Of a DNA stretch of 64,000 nucleotides, positions 1 through 8,708 are shown one piece after another (the first letter of the stretch is position 1; the number at the start of each line of letters is the position of its first letter). Position numbers and translations under genes: made by a program. This DNA is from Reinekea marinisedimentorum (lineage in GTDB: Bacteria > Pseudomonadota > Gammaproteobacteria > Pseudomonadales > Natronospirillaceae). The notes beneath the pieces were generated by a model that did not search any database, had not been told where the DNA came from, and worked only from the letters and a program-made list of their open reading frames with translations. The stretch spans positions 124,001 to 188,000 of the forward strand of contig NZ_SLZR01000003.1 of NCBI RefSeq assembly GCF_004341165.1, written 5' to 3'.

Positions 1-13
1 TCATTTTATGGAT

Positions 14-40
14 AATAAGCCGATCTTTCTGCGGCTTATT
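14..40. terminator. Hairpin just before the first gene
   Basis: A 9-bp perfect stem (AATAAGCCG / CGGCTTATT) with a 9-nt loop lies at 14-40, four bases before the ATG at 45. It has no long T-run. It may be the terminator of a gene left of the window, or a structure in the leader of the next gene. No Shine-Dalgarno sequence is visible between the hairpin and the ATG. Confidence 0.35.
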
Positions 41-44
41 ACCC

Positions 45-302
45 ATGTTTATTCTTTATTTTACCTCCGGATGTCACCTTTGCGATTTAGCTGAACAGCA
101 GATCGCGCAATTCAATGGCACTCATCCCAATGCAATTTCCTACCGGAAAGTCGAAATTTCTGAAGACGACAGCCTCGTTAAAGAGTACGGCAGCAGGATC
201 CCGGTTATTCAGCACCCGGCTATCCAGGCCACTCTGGATTGGCCTTTTAATCAACCGGATCTGGAAAATTTGCTAAAGCAAATTAAGCTAAAAGTAGAAT
301 GA
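45..302 (+). CDS. Glutaredoxin-family (DUF836-like) thiol protein
   Basis: An 85-residue cytoplasmic protein with a thioredoxin-like start, beta strand then SGCHLCDLAE, giving a CxxC redox pair at residues 10-13. A second strand carrying RIPVIQ supplies the cis-proline loop (IPV) typical of glutaredoxin folds. The size and the CHLC motif match the short glutaredoxin family known as DUF836, which is widespread in gammaproteobacteria; its substrate is unknown. There is no signal peptide. The ATG at 45 has no clear ribosome-binding site and follows a hairpin directly, so translation may depend on an upstream transcript. Family call fairly sure; physiological role not. Confidence 0.75.
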   Translation: MFILYFTSGCHLCDLAEQQIAQFNGTHPNAISYRKVEISEDDSLVKEYGSRIPVIQHPAIQATLDWPFNQPDLENLLKQIKLKVE

Positions 303-359
303 TGGTATTAAAAGCCCGCAGGCATCGTTAGCGCCTGAATTTTTTAAAAGGAATCTGCT

Positions 360-1055
360 GTGAAAAATCTGATTTTACTCCTGGTTGTTGTTGGTTTCGC
401 TGGTTGCGCTTCGCTGCCACCCAAAACAGCGGCCATTCATGATGCACTGGTGACTGAATCTGCACTGAGACAGGCAACAGAAAGCTGTGCTTTTGTCGAT
501 TATGAAACCAAGCGCCTGGCCGAGCGCTCTCACGTTGAATGGTTGCAGCGTAACGAGGAATATATTGGTGCCGCCGATTGGGGTTTGCTGGAGCTGACCT
601 GGGAAGATGTTCCAGAGGGTGTAGAAGATCAGCGTGCGGTATTGGCCATGCAAATGCTGGAGCTGATCCAGCAAGATGGCACATCCCAAAAGGCCAGCTG
701 GCTCGGTGACAGCGCAGGTAAAAACGATTGCGAAAGCCTGTACGAAAAGGTGAATAAAGGTAAGCTGGACTTAAACGCAGATAAAGACAATGCCGCCTAT
801 TACAATGAAATGAGCGCTAAGCGCAAAGACTTATCGAAAGATGCCGACGCAGCCCGCAGTATTAATAATAAGTACCGTGGTTATGGTCGATCGCTCATTA
901 TTGCTGAAAAGGCGCTTAAGGCCCAAAGCTGTTCATCACCTAAGGTCTCTATGATCAGAAATTCCTGGCCGCTGGAGGTTTACGATGCTGTCTGCAGCGA
1001 TTCAGAATATAAACTGGTGCAATGTGAGTGGGGCCGCTGCGTGGTCAAACAATAA
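360..1055 (+). CDS. Predicted lipoprotein of unknown function
   Basis: A 231-residue protein that starts with GTG at 360 behind AAGGAA. Residues 1-15 form a hydrophobic signal peptide ending in GFAGC, a plausible lipobox with Cys16 as the lipidated residue, so it is probably anchored in the inner or outer membrane facing the periplasm. The mature part is mixed charged sequence with several scattered cysteines (for example ESCAF, NDCES, QSCSS, and two near the C-terminus, QCEWGRC), which could form disulfides in the periplasm. I recognise no domain. It sits 15 bp before a thioredoxin-like exported protein on the same strand, so the two may form an operon. Confidence 0.6.
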   Translation: MKNLILLLVVVGFAGCASLPPKTAAIHDALVTESALRQATESCAFVDYETKRLAERSHVEWLQRNEEYIGAADWGLLELTWEDVPEGVEDQRAVLAMQMLELIQQDGTSQKASWLGDSAGKNDCESLYEKVNKGKLDLNADKDNAAYYNEMSAKRKDLSKDADAARSINNKYRGYGRSLIIAEKALKAQSCSSPKVSMIRNSWPLEVYDAVCSDSEYKLVQCEWGRCVVKQ

Positions 1056-1070
1056 CCGGGGAGTATTCGT

Positions 1071-1613
1071 TTGAGGCTGAAAATTTGGTCAGCTGTTGTT
1101 TTTCTGCTCATTAGCCTGCCATTGGCAGGCTCTTATCTTTTCAATAAAACCCACGTTGGCTGGTTGATTGAATCGGTTCCGGACTCTATCGCCTATAAAG
1201 ATAACTGGCAGACAATAATCAATAACCTCACTGAAGTAGAGCATCCGGCGGTGATTCACCTGTTGCCGGAGAATTGCCTGTGCCGGGTGTTGTCGGCAAA
1301 GCACGCCGGGCAAATCACTGTTCAGGCGCAGTCCGCCGGTTTTAATGTGTTTCAGCTGAACAGTGGTGACAGCAGCTTAGGGCAGCGGGTTTCCGCACCG
1401 GATATCAACACGCCATTCAGCCCGGCTATTGCAATAACAAGGGACGACGGCACTCTGGCTTATGTTGGCGCTTACAGTGATGGAATACGCTGTAACACCG
1501 GAACCAGCATGGTTGATCAGTTTCTGGAAAGCCCGGCCTCGCTGCCAGCCCGCACGGTGGTTGGCCTGGATGTGCAAACCTGCCGTTGCCTGAATTCTGC
1601 CGGCCATCTGTGA
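1071..1613 (+). CDS. Exported thioredoxin-like protein (DUF6436-like)
   Basis: A 180-residue protein with an N-terminal hydrophobic segment (about residues 5-25) serving as signal peptide or membrane anchor, so it acts outside the cytoplasm. The start is TTG at 1071 behind GGGGAG. The middle reads IHLLPENCLCRV, a strand followed by a CxC pair where thioredoxins carry CxxC, and a later SPAIAITRDDG segment resembles the cis-proline strand. This layout matches what I recall as DUF6436; that name is from memory. A second pair, TCRCL, lies near the C-terminus. It is probably co-transcribed with the preceding lipoprotein. Catalytic activity as an oxidoreductase is inference. Confidence 0.55.
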   Translation: MRLKIWSAVVFLLISLPLAGSYLFNKTHVGWLIESVPDSIAYKDNWQTIINNLTEVEHPAVIHLLPENCLCRVLSAKHAGQITVQAQSAGFNVFQLNSGDSSLGQRVSAPDINTPFSPAIAITRDDGTLAYVGAYSDGIRCNTGTSMVDQFLESPASLPARTVVGLDVQTCRCLNSAGHL

Positions 1614-1689
1614 CTGGTTGAATTTAAGCTACACTAGGGGCTACTGCTGTGTTGTTGTACAGCCTTTTAGCAATTAAGTGAGTTACCTG

Positions 1690-2619
1690 ATGTCTGAAAT
1701 TCTAAAAAATGTAGACAGCCGCACCAATCTGGTTGGGCAAAACCGGTTAGAGCTGTTGATGTTCAAACTGGCCGGCCGACAGATATTTGCCATCAACGTA
1801 TTCAAGGTGCAGGAAGTTCTGACATTGCCGCAGCTGACTTTAATGCCGCACCGCAATGCCTCGGTTATCGGGGTTGTGCACTTGCGCGGGCGTTCTCTGC
1901 CGGTCATTGATTTAAGTCTGGCTATTGGTATGCGGCCTATTCAGTATGATGAAAACTCAACCATTATTGTTACCGAATACAATTCAACGGTTCAGGCCTT
2001 TCTGGTTGGCTCTGTCGACAGAATTGTCAATTTAAACTGGGAGCAGATAATGCCGCCGCCAAGCGGCGCCGGGCACCGGCACTACCTGACGGCTATCACT
2101 CAGTTGGAAGAAAAGATCATCGAAATTATCGATGTTGAGAAGGTACTGTCCGAAATTTCACCACTGAGCACTGAGCTGCCCGACCACATTTTAGAAGACG
2201 ATTTTGTCGATAAACTGCACGGTAAAGAAGTCATTATGGTGGATGACTCTTTAACCGCTCATACGCAGGCCAAGGCTATTTTTGACAAGCTTGGCCTTAA
2301 GGTTCATCAGGCGATGGATGGTGAAGCCGGTTTAAGGTTGTTGAAAAAACTGGCGGAGCAAACCAGTGGGCCAATAACCGACAGGATATTACTGGTGGTG
2401 ACCGATGCTGAAATGCCAAAGATGGATGGCTACAGGCTGACCACAGAGATCCGCTCTGATCCGGAGCTTAAAGATTTATATATCGTGTTGCATACGTCGC
2501 TGAGCGGAGCTTTTAACCAGGCGATGGTTGAAAAGGTTGGCTGTGATCAGTTCCTTTCCAAGTTCAAGCCCGAAGAGCTGGCAAGAATTGTCAAAGATCG
2601 GGTAGAGCAGGAGAGCTGA
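1690..2619 (+). CDS. cheV: Chemotaxis coupling protein CheV
   Basis: A CheW-like domain (about residues 15-160) is followed by a response-regulator receiver domain (about 180-305). This order defines CheV, which links chemoreceptors to the CheA kinase and may act in adaptation as a phosphate sink. The receiver shows the acidic pair in MVDDSLT, the phosphoacceptor aspartate in VVTDAEMPKMDGY, a Thr in the switch position (LHTS) and a conserved Lys in FLSKF. I chose the ATG at 1690 (309 aa, starting MSEILKNVDSRT), typical for CheV, over the in-frame GTG at 1678. No other chemotaxis gene lies nearby, which is common for cheV. Confidence 0.92.
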   Translation: MSEILKNVDSRTNLVGQNRLELLMFKLAGRQIFAINVFKVQEVLTLPQLTLMPHRNASVIGVVHLRGRSLPVIDLSLAIGMRPIQYDENSTIIVTEYNSTVQAFLVGSVDRIVNLNWEQIMPPPSGAGHRHYLTAITQLEEKIIEIIDVEKVLSEISPLSTELPDHILEDDFVDKLHGKEVIMVDDSLTAHTQAKAIFDKLGLKVHQAMDGEAGLRLLKKLAEQTSGPITDRILLVVTDAEMPKMDGYRLTTEIRSDPELKDLYIVLHTSLSGAFNQAMVEKVGCDQFLSKFKPEELARIVKDRVEQES

Positions 2620-2626
2620 ATTTTTT

Positions 2627-2675
2627 GCAGCGCCTCGTTTATGAATTAGATACTATTATCCGAAAACGAGGCTGC
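2627..2675 (+). promoter_or_regulatory. Hairpin covering the ribosome-binding site of the MOSC gene
   Basis: GCAG and CCTCGTTT at 2627-2640 pair with AAACGAGG and CTGC at 2664-2675, with a 2-nt bulge and a 23-nt AT-rich loop. The right arm contains GAGG, the only Shine-Dalgarno-like sequence before the ATG at 2678. The stem would hide it, so this may be a translational control structure or simply the end of the cheV transcript. Confidence 0.35.
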
Positions 2676-2677
2676 TT

Positions 2678-3472
2678 ATGTCACCCATATACATTCAACA
2701 ACTTTTTATCTATCCCATCAAATCCATGGGCGGTGTTGCGGTTCCTGCAATCGAATTTACTGAGTTCGGGCCAAAAAATGACCGCCGCTACATGCTGGTC
2801 GATTCCAAACACAGGTTCCTGACCCAACGTTCTCACCCGATCCTCGCCCAGTTTAAGCTGTCTGCAAAAGACGGGGGCTGGGTGGTTAAATTTGATAACA
2901 GAGAATCGCCGGTCATCTACCCAGAGCAGTGCTCTGACGATGTGTTTGAGACCAAAGTTTGGAAGACTCCTATTCAGGTACGAGAAAAATGCCAGGATAT
3001 TTCCGGCTGGTTTTCTGAGCAGCTGGATGAGCTGGTCAAACTGGTTGAGTTTGATGATCTTGAATCCCGCTATCAGCAGATAGACGGGCACAAAGCACCG
3101 CTGGCTTTTGCCGATGGTTATCCTTTGCTGATATGCAACTCTGATTCCCTAACGGCTCTGTCTAAGCGAGTGAACTGCAACCTTTCTATGCGTCGTTTTC
3201 GCCCCAACGTTGTCGTTTCAATGCAGGCAAATGCCGAGTTTATTATCTCGTCCTTTACCACGGATGGCGGCGAATTGTTATTAGGCCCGCCTTGCGTACG
3301 CTGTAATATTCCGGCAATCGACCCTGAAACCTCGGTCTATCAAGCAGAATTGCACAAGCAAATGAAAGCCGAACTGCTGCGCGATGGCAGAGTGGTTTTT
3401 GGTGTGAATGCAGCAGCCAGTCACCTTAAAAAGCTAAGCGTCGGTGACGAGCTGACTCCGGTTATTGGTTAG
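2678..3472 (+). CDS. MOSC-domain protein (YcbX-like)
   Basis: A 264-residue protein with an N-terminal MOSC beta-barrel (opening IQQLFIYPIKSMGG, the usual signature) and a C-terminal MOSC domain. The MOSC cysteine motif is GPPCVRCNIP near residues 206-215; in YcbX and mARC-type enzymes the equivalent cysteine binds the molybdenum cofactor and the protein reduces N-hydroxylated substrates. It lacks the C-terminal 2Fe-2S ferredoxin domain found in E. coli YcbX, so it must take electrons from a separate partner. The 3' end overlaps the convergent slt gene by 11 bp. Family call is strong; the substrate is unknown. Confidence 0.82.
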   Translation: MSPIYIQQLFIYPIKSMGGVAVPAIEFTEFGPKNDRRYMLVDSKHRFLTQRSHPILAQFKLSAKDGGWVVKFDNRESPVIYPEQCSDDVFETKVWKTPIQVREKCQDISGWFSEQLDELVKLVEFDDLESRYQQIDGHKAPLAFADGYPLLICNSDSLTALSKRVNCNLSMRRFRPNVVVSMQANAEFIISSFTTDGGELLLGPPCVRCNIPAIDPETSVYQAELHKQMKAELLRDGRVVFGVNAAASHLKKLSVGDELTPVIG

Positions 3473-5357
3473 CCGCGATAAGTTCATTCGGTGCAGTCCA
3501 GGCGGTAAGGTTCCAGCCTGTGTTTCTGGTTAAGGCGTATATCTGGCTGTACGCCAACACTGATTTAACGTAGTTGCGTGTCTCATCAAACGGAATGCTT
3601 TCAATCCAGATAACCATTTCGTGCGGAAATCTATCCTGCCACGCTTCTACACGGCTGGGCCCTGCATTATAAGCCGCGGTTGCGTAAACCGGGTGTTGAA
3701 ACTCATCCAGCAGTTCGCGCAAATAATGGGTGCCAATGACTATGTTGGTGTAAGGGTCGAAGAGGTCTTCCGTACCGCTATAAGTCAGGCTGAATTTCTG
3801 TGAGGTGGCTTTTGCCGTGGCTGGCATAATTTGCATTAAACCCAGCGCACCTGCAGGGCTGACAGCCATGCTGTCAAACCGGCTTTCCTGGCGCATAACG
3901 CCATACACCCAATACTGCGGCAGCTGTAAGCTGTCGGCGTTGAACTCGACAATCGGTCCAAAGGCATCCGGGTAGCGTAAGTGGATGAGGTCGTAGCGAC
4001 CGCTCCAGCCGGCAGACTGTGAAGCCTTGGCGTACCAGCCCCAACTTAACGCCAGTTCTCCGGCTGCGTGCTGGGTCTGGTCATTCTGATTTCTGACCCA
4101 AAGATTCCATTCAACCTGTGCGCGTAAAGTCTCCCCACTTAAATAGAGCGCCTTGGCACGCTTCAGAGAAGGTATTTTATTCAGGCTGGCAATATCGACC
4201 TCTGAATAGTTGTTAGATACCTCCAGCGTTGGCTGTGTACCTAATACCCCTGCGGCCAGGTAGCCGTAATAGAGGCGCTTTTTACTCAGCTCAATCAGCG
4301 GGTTATCGGGCTGCAGGGCTCCGCTGTTCTTATAGCGGGCAAAACCATACCAGTACTGCCATTGCGATGATGTTTTCAGGCTGGGGTGCAACTGATCATA
4401 AAGCTGTTCAACGCGCTGGTAGTCTTTGTCGCTCAGGGCAATCTGCAGTCGCCAGTGCTGCATTGTTTCGTCCGATTTTTCCGGGTCGGCAATGGTCAGC
4501 CAGTAGTCTGCCTCGGGCAGGGCCAGCTTGGCCATTGCGATGCCCAGGTACTCGGAAGCCTCCTGTACCTCGGCTGAGCCGATGTTTGGCGTTGCCTTAA
4601 CAATCTGCAGCCACAGGTTTGAGGCAGAGCGAGGATCCTGATAGGCCATTCGGTTGACCGCTGCCAGCGCGAGCTCACGTTTTTGCCTGGAGTTGGGATC
4701 ATAGTTTTTGTTGAGGATGTTTTTCGGCTCGTTATACACCTCAATTAAAAATTGACTGAGTGCCTGATAGTTTTCACTGGTGTAATACTGATCCAAATAG
4801 CGCAGCAGTGAGCCATTGCGCTGATAAAAAGCCAGAATCTGCCGGTGCCAGACTTTTTCTTCTTTGTCTGCCTGCTCATCTAACCAGGCGATAAAGAAAG
4901 GATCGCATTGCTCCGGTTGTGAATTGCCGGTGTCCCACAGCGTTTCAATTTTCTCTGCCGGGATGGATTTATTGAGTTGTTGCCGAGCCGCGAGGTAATA
5001 GCAGGAAAGGGCGGCGTCACTGCTGTTTTCAAAGGATTGTTCAATATGCTGCCAGTCTTCCCTCCGAATCAGCTCCTGCTGCCATGCCGGTAGAAACAGC
5101 CAGGCCGCGGCCGCGTTTTGTTTGCCATCAAGGAAGCTTTCAACCTTCTTTGTGGATACGGTTTCGATGTTCTTTTCTAGCCACATTCCGTAGATATGTG
5201 GATATAGGACATGACCTTGCCATTGCTTCAGCGCTTTTTCGCTGAGTTCATGGCCTTTGATGATCTCCTGTATGTCCTGAAAAGACTGTTCTGAGGTATA
5301 GGCAACAGGCTGAGCTGAGACCAGCAGTAAAAACAGAGTGCTTGCTAATAATTTCAT
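3462..5357 (-). CDS. slt: Soluble lytic murein transglycosylase Slt70-type
   Basis: A 631-residue periplasmic enzyme that cleaves the MurNAc-GlcNAc bond of peptidoglycan to give 1,6-anhydro products. A Sec signal peptide (about residues 1-20) is followed by a long helical superhelix region (about 25-440) and a C-terminal lysozyme-like SLT domain. That domain shows VMRQESRFD with the catalytic glutamate, SPAGALGLMQIMPATA, and AAYNAGPSRV, the standard signature of family 1. Length is close to E. coli Slt70. It converges on the MOSC gene with an 11-bp overlap. Linkage to uup nearby is conserved in Pseudomonas, from memory. Confidence 0.93.
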   Translation of the reverse strand: MKLLASTLFLLLVSAQPVAYTSEQSFQDIQEIIKGHELSEKALKQWQGHVLYPHIYGMWLEKNIETVSTKKVESFLDGKQNAAAAWLFLPAWQQELIRREDWQHIEQSFENSSDAALSCYYLAARQQLNKSIPAEKIETLWDTGNSQPEQCDPFFIAWLDEQADKEEKVWHRQILAFYQRNGSLLRYLDQYYTSENYQALSQFLIEVYNEPKNILNKNYDPNSRQKRELALAAVNRMAYQDPRSASNLWLQIVKATPNIGSAEVQEASEYLGIAMAKLALPEADYWLTIADPEKSDETMQHWRLQIALSDKDYQRVEQLYDQLHPSLKTSSQWQYWYGFARYKNSGALQPDNPLIELSKKRLYYGYLAAGVLGTQPTLEVSNNYSEVDIASLNKIPSLKRAKALYLSGETLRAQVEWNLWVRNQNDQTQHAAGELALSWGWYAKASQSAGWSGRYDLIHLRYPDAFGPIVEFNADSLQLPQYWVYGVMRQESRFDSMAVSPAGALGLMQIMPATAKATSQKFSLTYSGTEDLFDPYTNIVIGTHYLRELLDEFQHPVYATAAYNAGPSRVEAWQDRFPHEMVIWIESIPFDETRNYVKSVLAYSQIYALTRNTGWNLTAWTAPNELIAANQ

Positions 5358-5469
5358 TGGATGACGATGTTCGGTGACAAATATAGCTAAAGGCTAATAG
5401 TGGCCCGGAGGAAAGCAAGTAACTAAAGGTAGTAAGTGGCTAAATAGTCATAATTTACATTCAGACAGG

Positions 5470-5530
5470 CCGGATGAGTGTCCGGTGCCCGGAAGAGCCG
5501 GGTAAGGGCAAGGCCGGTGCCTTGCCCTTA
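5470..5530 (-). terminator. Three stacked hairpins after the RND operon
   Basis: Directly downstream of the RND permease stop (5535, minus strand) come three inverted repeats: TAAGGGCAAGG / CCTTGCCCTTA with an 11-bp perfect stem (5503-5530), CCCGG / CCGGG (5488-5502), and CCGGA / TCCGG (5470-5485). None is followed by a proper T-run on the minus strand. They may stabilise the mRNA 3' end or act as a factor-assisted terminator. Confidence 0.45.
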
Positions 5531-5534
5531 GCGA

Positions 5535-8500
5535 TTATCCGCGTTTGAACAGCCGGCGGAGCCAATTGAAGAAGCGACCGATGTCGCGGTCGATAAAGAT
5601 CAGCATGCAGGGTGTCAGCACCAGTGTCAGTACCGTTGCAAAGGTGAGGCCGCCGGCAATGGCCGTTGACAGCTGTGTCCACCATTGTGCAGAAGGCGCG
5701 CCGACCGACATTTCCCTGCCCGGAATATCAATGGTCAACTGCATCACCATGGGCACCAAGCCAAGAATGGTGGTGATGGTCGTCAGCAGAACCGGCCGGG
5801 CCCGCTGGGCACAGGTGACCAGTGCCGCTTCAATCGGCTCAATGCCCTGGTTTCGGATAACATTGTAGGTATCAATCAAAACAATGTTGTTGTTCACCAC
5901 TATTCCGGCCAGAGCGATAATGCCTACGCCACTCATAACAATGCCGAAAGGGTGGCCTGTGACCACAATGCCCACCAGAACACCAAAGGTGGATAAACCA
6001 ACGGCAGAGAGGATCAGCGCGGTCTGCTTCAGGCTGTTAAATTGCGTAACCAGAATTATGATCATGACAAACAGTGCCACAAAGAAGGCCTGCATCAGGA
6101 AGAGCCCGGTTTCCTGCTGATCTTCCTGATCACCGACAAAACGGAAGCTGACATCTGCCGGCAACTCGTTGTTTTCATACATCTGCATCAGCTGCTTTTG
6201 TATATCGGCGATTACAAAGCCAACCTGCTCACCCGGCAAGAGGTTTGCCTCAACATCCAGTGTCAGCTTGCCATCTGTGCGGAAAATATCACCCTGCTGG
6301 TTTTGCGCCTTGCGCTCAATAAAGTTGCTGATTGGTACCTGCTGCCCCTGAACCGTTACGGTCAGACGGTCAATCTGATCCAGATCGCGGCCATTGAAGG
6401 GGTAGCGCGCGCGGATATCCACTTCATCATCAGCGTCATCGGGGCGGTAGGAGCCGATCTTCAGACCATTGGTAATCATTTGTATGGAGGAGCCAACGAC
6501 TGAGATGTTGGTGCCAAACCGCGTTGCTTTTTCCCGGTCGACCTTGATTTCCCATTCCAGGCCATCCAGAGGACGGTTGTCTGCAACCTCTTTAAAACGT
6601 TCGTCTTTCTTCAGCAGGGAAACTACGGTTTCAACGGCGTCATACAGGTGTTCTGTGCTGTCTGAAATAAACTGCAGTTGAATATCGATGCCGGTTGTCG
6701 GCCCCATCTGCGCCTGCTTGGTTTCAACCACAATACCGCTGAGATCGGTCGTGGCATCAACGGCATTATTCAGGATGACCTCTGTGGGTGGCCGTTGCGG
6801 TGTCCAGTCGTCAAACTCGATAAAGAGAATGCCGATGGTGTCGGCTCGGTAGCTCATCATGCCGGATGATGACGCAGCCGTGGTCACCGTGGTGGTCACG
6901 GTTTTAATGTAATCCACATCCAGAATTCTGGACTCGACCCGTTTAACCAGCGTATCCCGCTCGGCCAGCGATAGATTGCCCCGCGCCCGAACAACGATTG
7001 AGCCGAAATCGGCGTCAACCTGCGGGAAGAACTCAACCCCTGGCTTGCGGGCCATAAAGGCAACCAGAATTATGAAAATGAGTACGGTTACCAGCACAAT
7101 TGAGAGCCAGGAGCGCTTCAGAAGCCAGCCAATAAAGGCTACATAGCCACCCAGCAGACCGGGTATTTTATGGAATTCCCGATGTTCAATTGCGTCGATC
7201 GAGATCTGCTGTTTTTGGGTCACCGGTAGCGGTTTGCCAAACAGGAAGCCGAACGCGGGTATGGCGATCAGCGCCATTATCAGAGACGCAGACAGCGTAA
7301 TTAATACTGTTTTTGGCAGGTAACCCATAAACTCGCCGGCAATGCCAGGCCAGAACAGCAGCGGCATAAATACCGCCAGCGTGGTGGCGGTGGAAGAGAT
7401 GATCGGCCATGCCATGCGCGTGGCTGCCTCACGGTAGGCGGTTTTACGGTCTGCGCCTTCCGACATTCGGCGGTCTGCGTATTCAATAACAACGATAGCG
7501 CCATCTACCAGCATGCCGACTGACAGGATCAGCGCGAACAGCACCACGATATTCAGTGTAATGCCGAGGATCGACAGGGTAAGAATGGTCGCCAAAAAAG
7601 AAGACGGGATGGCAATGCCGACCAGCACGGCGCTGCGGAAGCCCAAAGCCCAGACAATCACCACAAATACCAGCAGGGTGGCCAGCATGACGGAGTTAAA
7701 CAGGTCGCTCAGTTGCTGCTTAATGCTGACCGAGTTGTCTTGAGTATAGGCGATACTGATGCCTTCCGGCCAACCCGGAGAGGCCTGTTCAACAACCTCT
7801 TTTACTGCGTCGATGGTCTCAATAATGTTCTTGCCGACCCTTTTAGATACCTCCAGCGTTACTGCCGGCTGGCCGTTCACGCGGGAGAAGGTTTCCGCAT
7901 CCTTATAGGTTCGTTGGGCGACGGCAATGTCTCTGAAATGGACGATGGTATCGCCATCGGTTTTCACCGGCAGGCTCAGGATATCTTCTTCGGTTTCAAT
8001 TAATCCGGGAACTTTAAAGGCAAATCGACCGGCACCGGTATCCAGATTGCCGGCTGTAATCAGCTGGTTGTTGCTGGCCACCAGGCTGTACAGTTCGGCG
8101 TGAGAAATGTTGTAGCTGGCCATCAGCGCCGGGTCGATGATGATTTCTGCCACCTCGTCCCGCAGGCCGTTGATCGGCGCTTCCAGTACGCCGGGCAGAG
8201 CTTCGATACGCTCCTGTAAATCTTCAGCCACCCGGAACAGTATCCGTTCGTCGACATCACCGGCTAAAGAGATATTAATAACCGGGAATTCAGCGAGGTT
8301 AATTTCCTGGACTATGGGTTCATCGGCTTCGGTTGGCAGGCTGCCCTGAGCAGTGTCGACGGCCTCGCGTACGTCCACCAGAGCATCATCGATGTCGATG
8401 TCTACCTCGAACTCCAGTGTGATGGCGGCATGGCCTTCACTGGCGGTACTGACGATTTCTTTCACCCCGTCAATGCTGCTCAGCTCTTGCTCCAGTGGTC

Positions 8501-8696
8501 GTACCAGTAGCCGGTCTGAGTCTTCAGGTGAGATACCCTCCAGACTGGCACCCACATAGACGTAGGGTACGGTGATATCGGGCTGAGCCTCTTTGGGTAT
8601 GGAAATGAGCGCTGAAATACCGGAGAGCAATACCAGTAAAAAGACCAGCAGAACGGTTCTTGATCGGCTCAGTGAGCCTTTGATGACTGAAACCAC
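5535..8696 (-). CDS. RND-family efflux permease (AcrB superfamily)
   Basis: A 1053-residue inner-membrane transporter with the AcrB-type layout: TM1 near residues 12-30, a first large periplasmic loop (about 30-335), TM2-6, TM7 near 535-555, a second periplasmic loop, and TM8-12 near the C-terminus. It starts with GTG behind AAGGAG. In TM4 the motif is GMLVDGAIVV: the first proton-relay aspartate of AcrB is kept but the second is glycine, and in TM10 the relay lysine is replaced (GIVVNNNIVL). The energy coupling may therefore differ from AcrB. It lies 12 bp after its adaptor gene, in one operon. No outer-membrane channel gene is nearby. Substrates are unknown. Confidence 0.9.
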   Translation of the reverse strand: MVSVIKGSLSRSRTVLLVFLLVLLSGISALISIPKEAQPDITVPYVYVGASLEGISPEDSDRLLVRPLEQELSSIDGVKEIVSTASEGHAAITLEFEVDIDIDDALVDVREAVDTAQGSLPTEADEPIVQEINLAEFPVINISLAGDVDERILFRVAEDLQERIEALPGVLEAPINGLRDEVAEIIIDPALMASYNISHAELYSLVASNNQLITAGNLDTGAGRFAFKVPGLIETEEDILSLPVKTDGDTIVHFRDIAVAQRTYKDAETFSRVNGQPAVTLEVSKRVGKNIIETIDAVKEVVEQASPGWPEGISIAYTQDNSVSIKQQLSDLFNSVMLATLLVFVVIVWALGFRSAVLVGIAIPSSFLATILTLSILGITLNIVVLFALILSVGMLVDGAIVVIEYADRRMSEGADRKTAYREAATRMAWPIISSTATTLAVFMPLLFWPGIAGEFMGYLPKTVLITLSASLIMALIAIPAFGFLFGKPLPVTQKQQISIDAIEHREFHKIPGLLGGYVAFIGWLLKRSWLSIVLVTVLIFIILVAFMARKPGVEFFPQVDADFGSIVVRARGNLSLAERDTLVKRVESRILDVDYIKTVTTTVTTAASSSGMMSYRADTIGILFIEFDDWTPQRPPTEVILNNAVDATTDLSGIVVETKQAQMGPTTGIDIQLQFISDSTEHLYDAVETVVSLLKKDERFKEVADNRPLDGLEWEIKVDREKATRFGTNISVVGSSIQMITNGLKIGSYRPDDADDEVDIRARYPFNGRDLDQIDRLTVTVQGQQVPISNFIERKAQNQQGDIFRTDGKLTLDVEANLLPGEQVGFVIADIQKQLMQMYENNELPADVSFRFVGDQEDQQETGLFLMQAFFVALFVMIIILVTQFNSLKQTALILSAVGLSTFGVLVGIVVTGHPFGIVMSGVGIIALAGIVVNNNIVLIDTYNVIRNQGIEPIEAALVTCAQRARPVLLTTITTILGLVPMVMQLTIDIPGREMSVGAPSAQWWTQLSTAIAGGLTFATVLTLVLTPCMLIFIDRDIGRFFNWLRRLFKRG

Positions 8697-8708
8697 TGTG
8701 AAGGCTCC

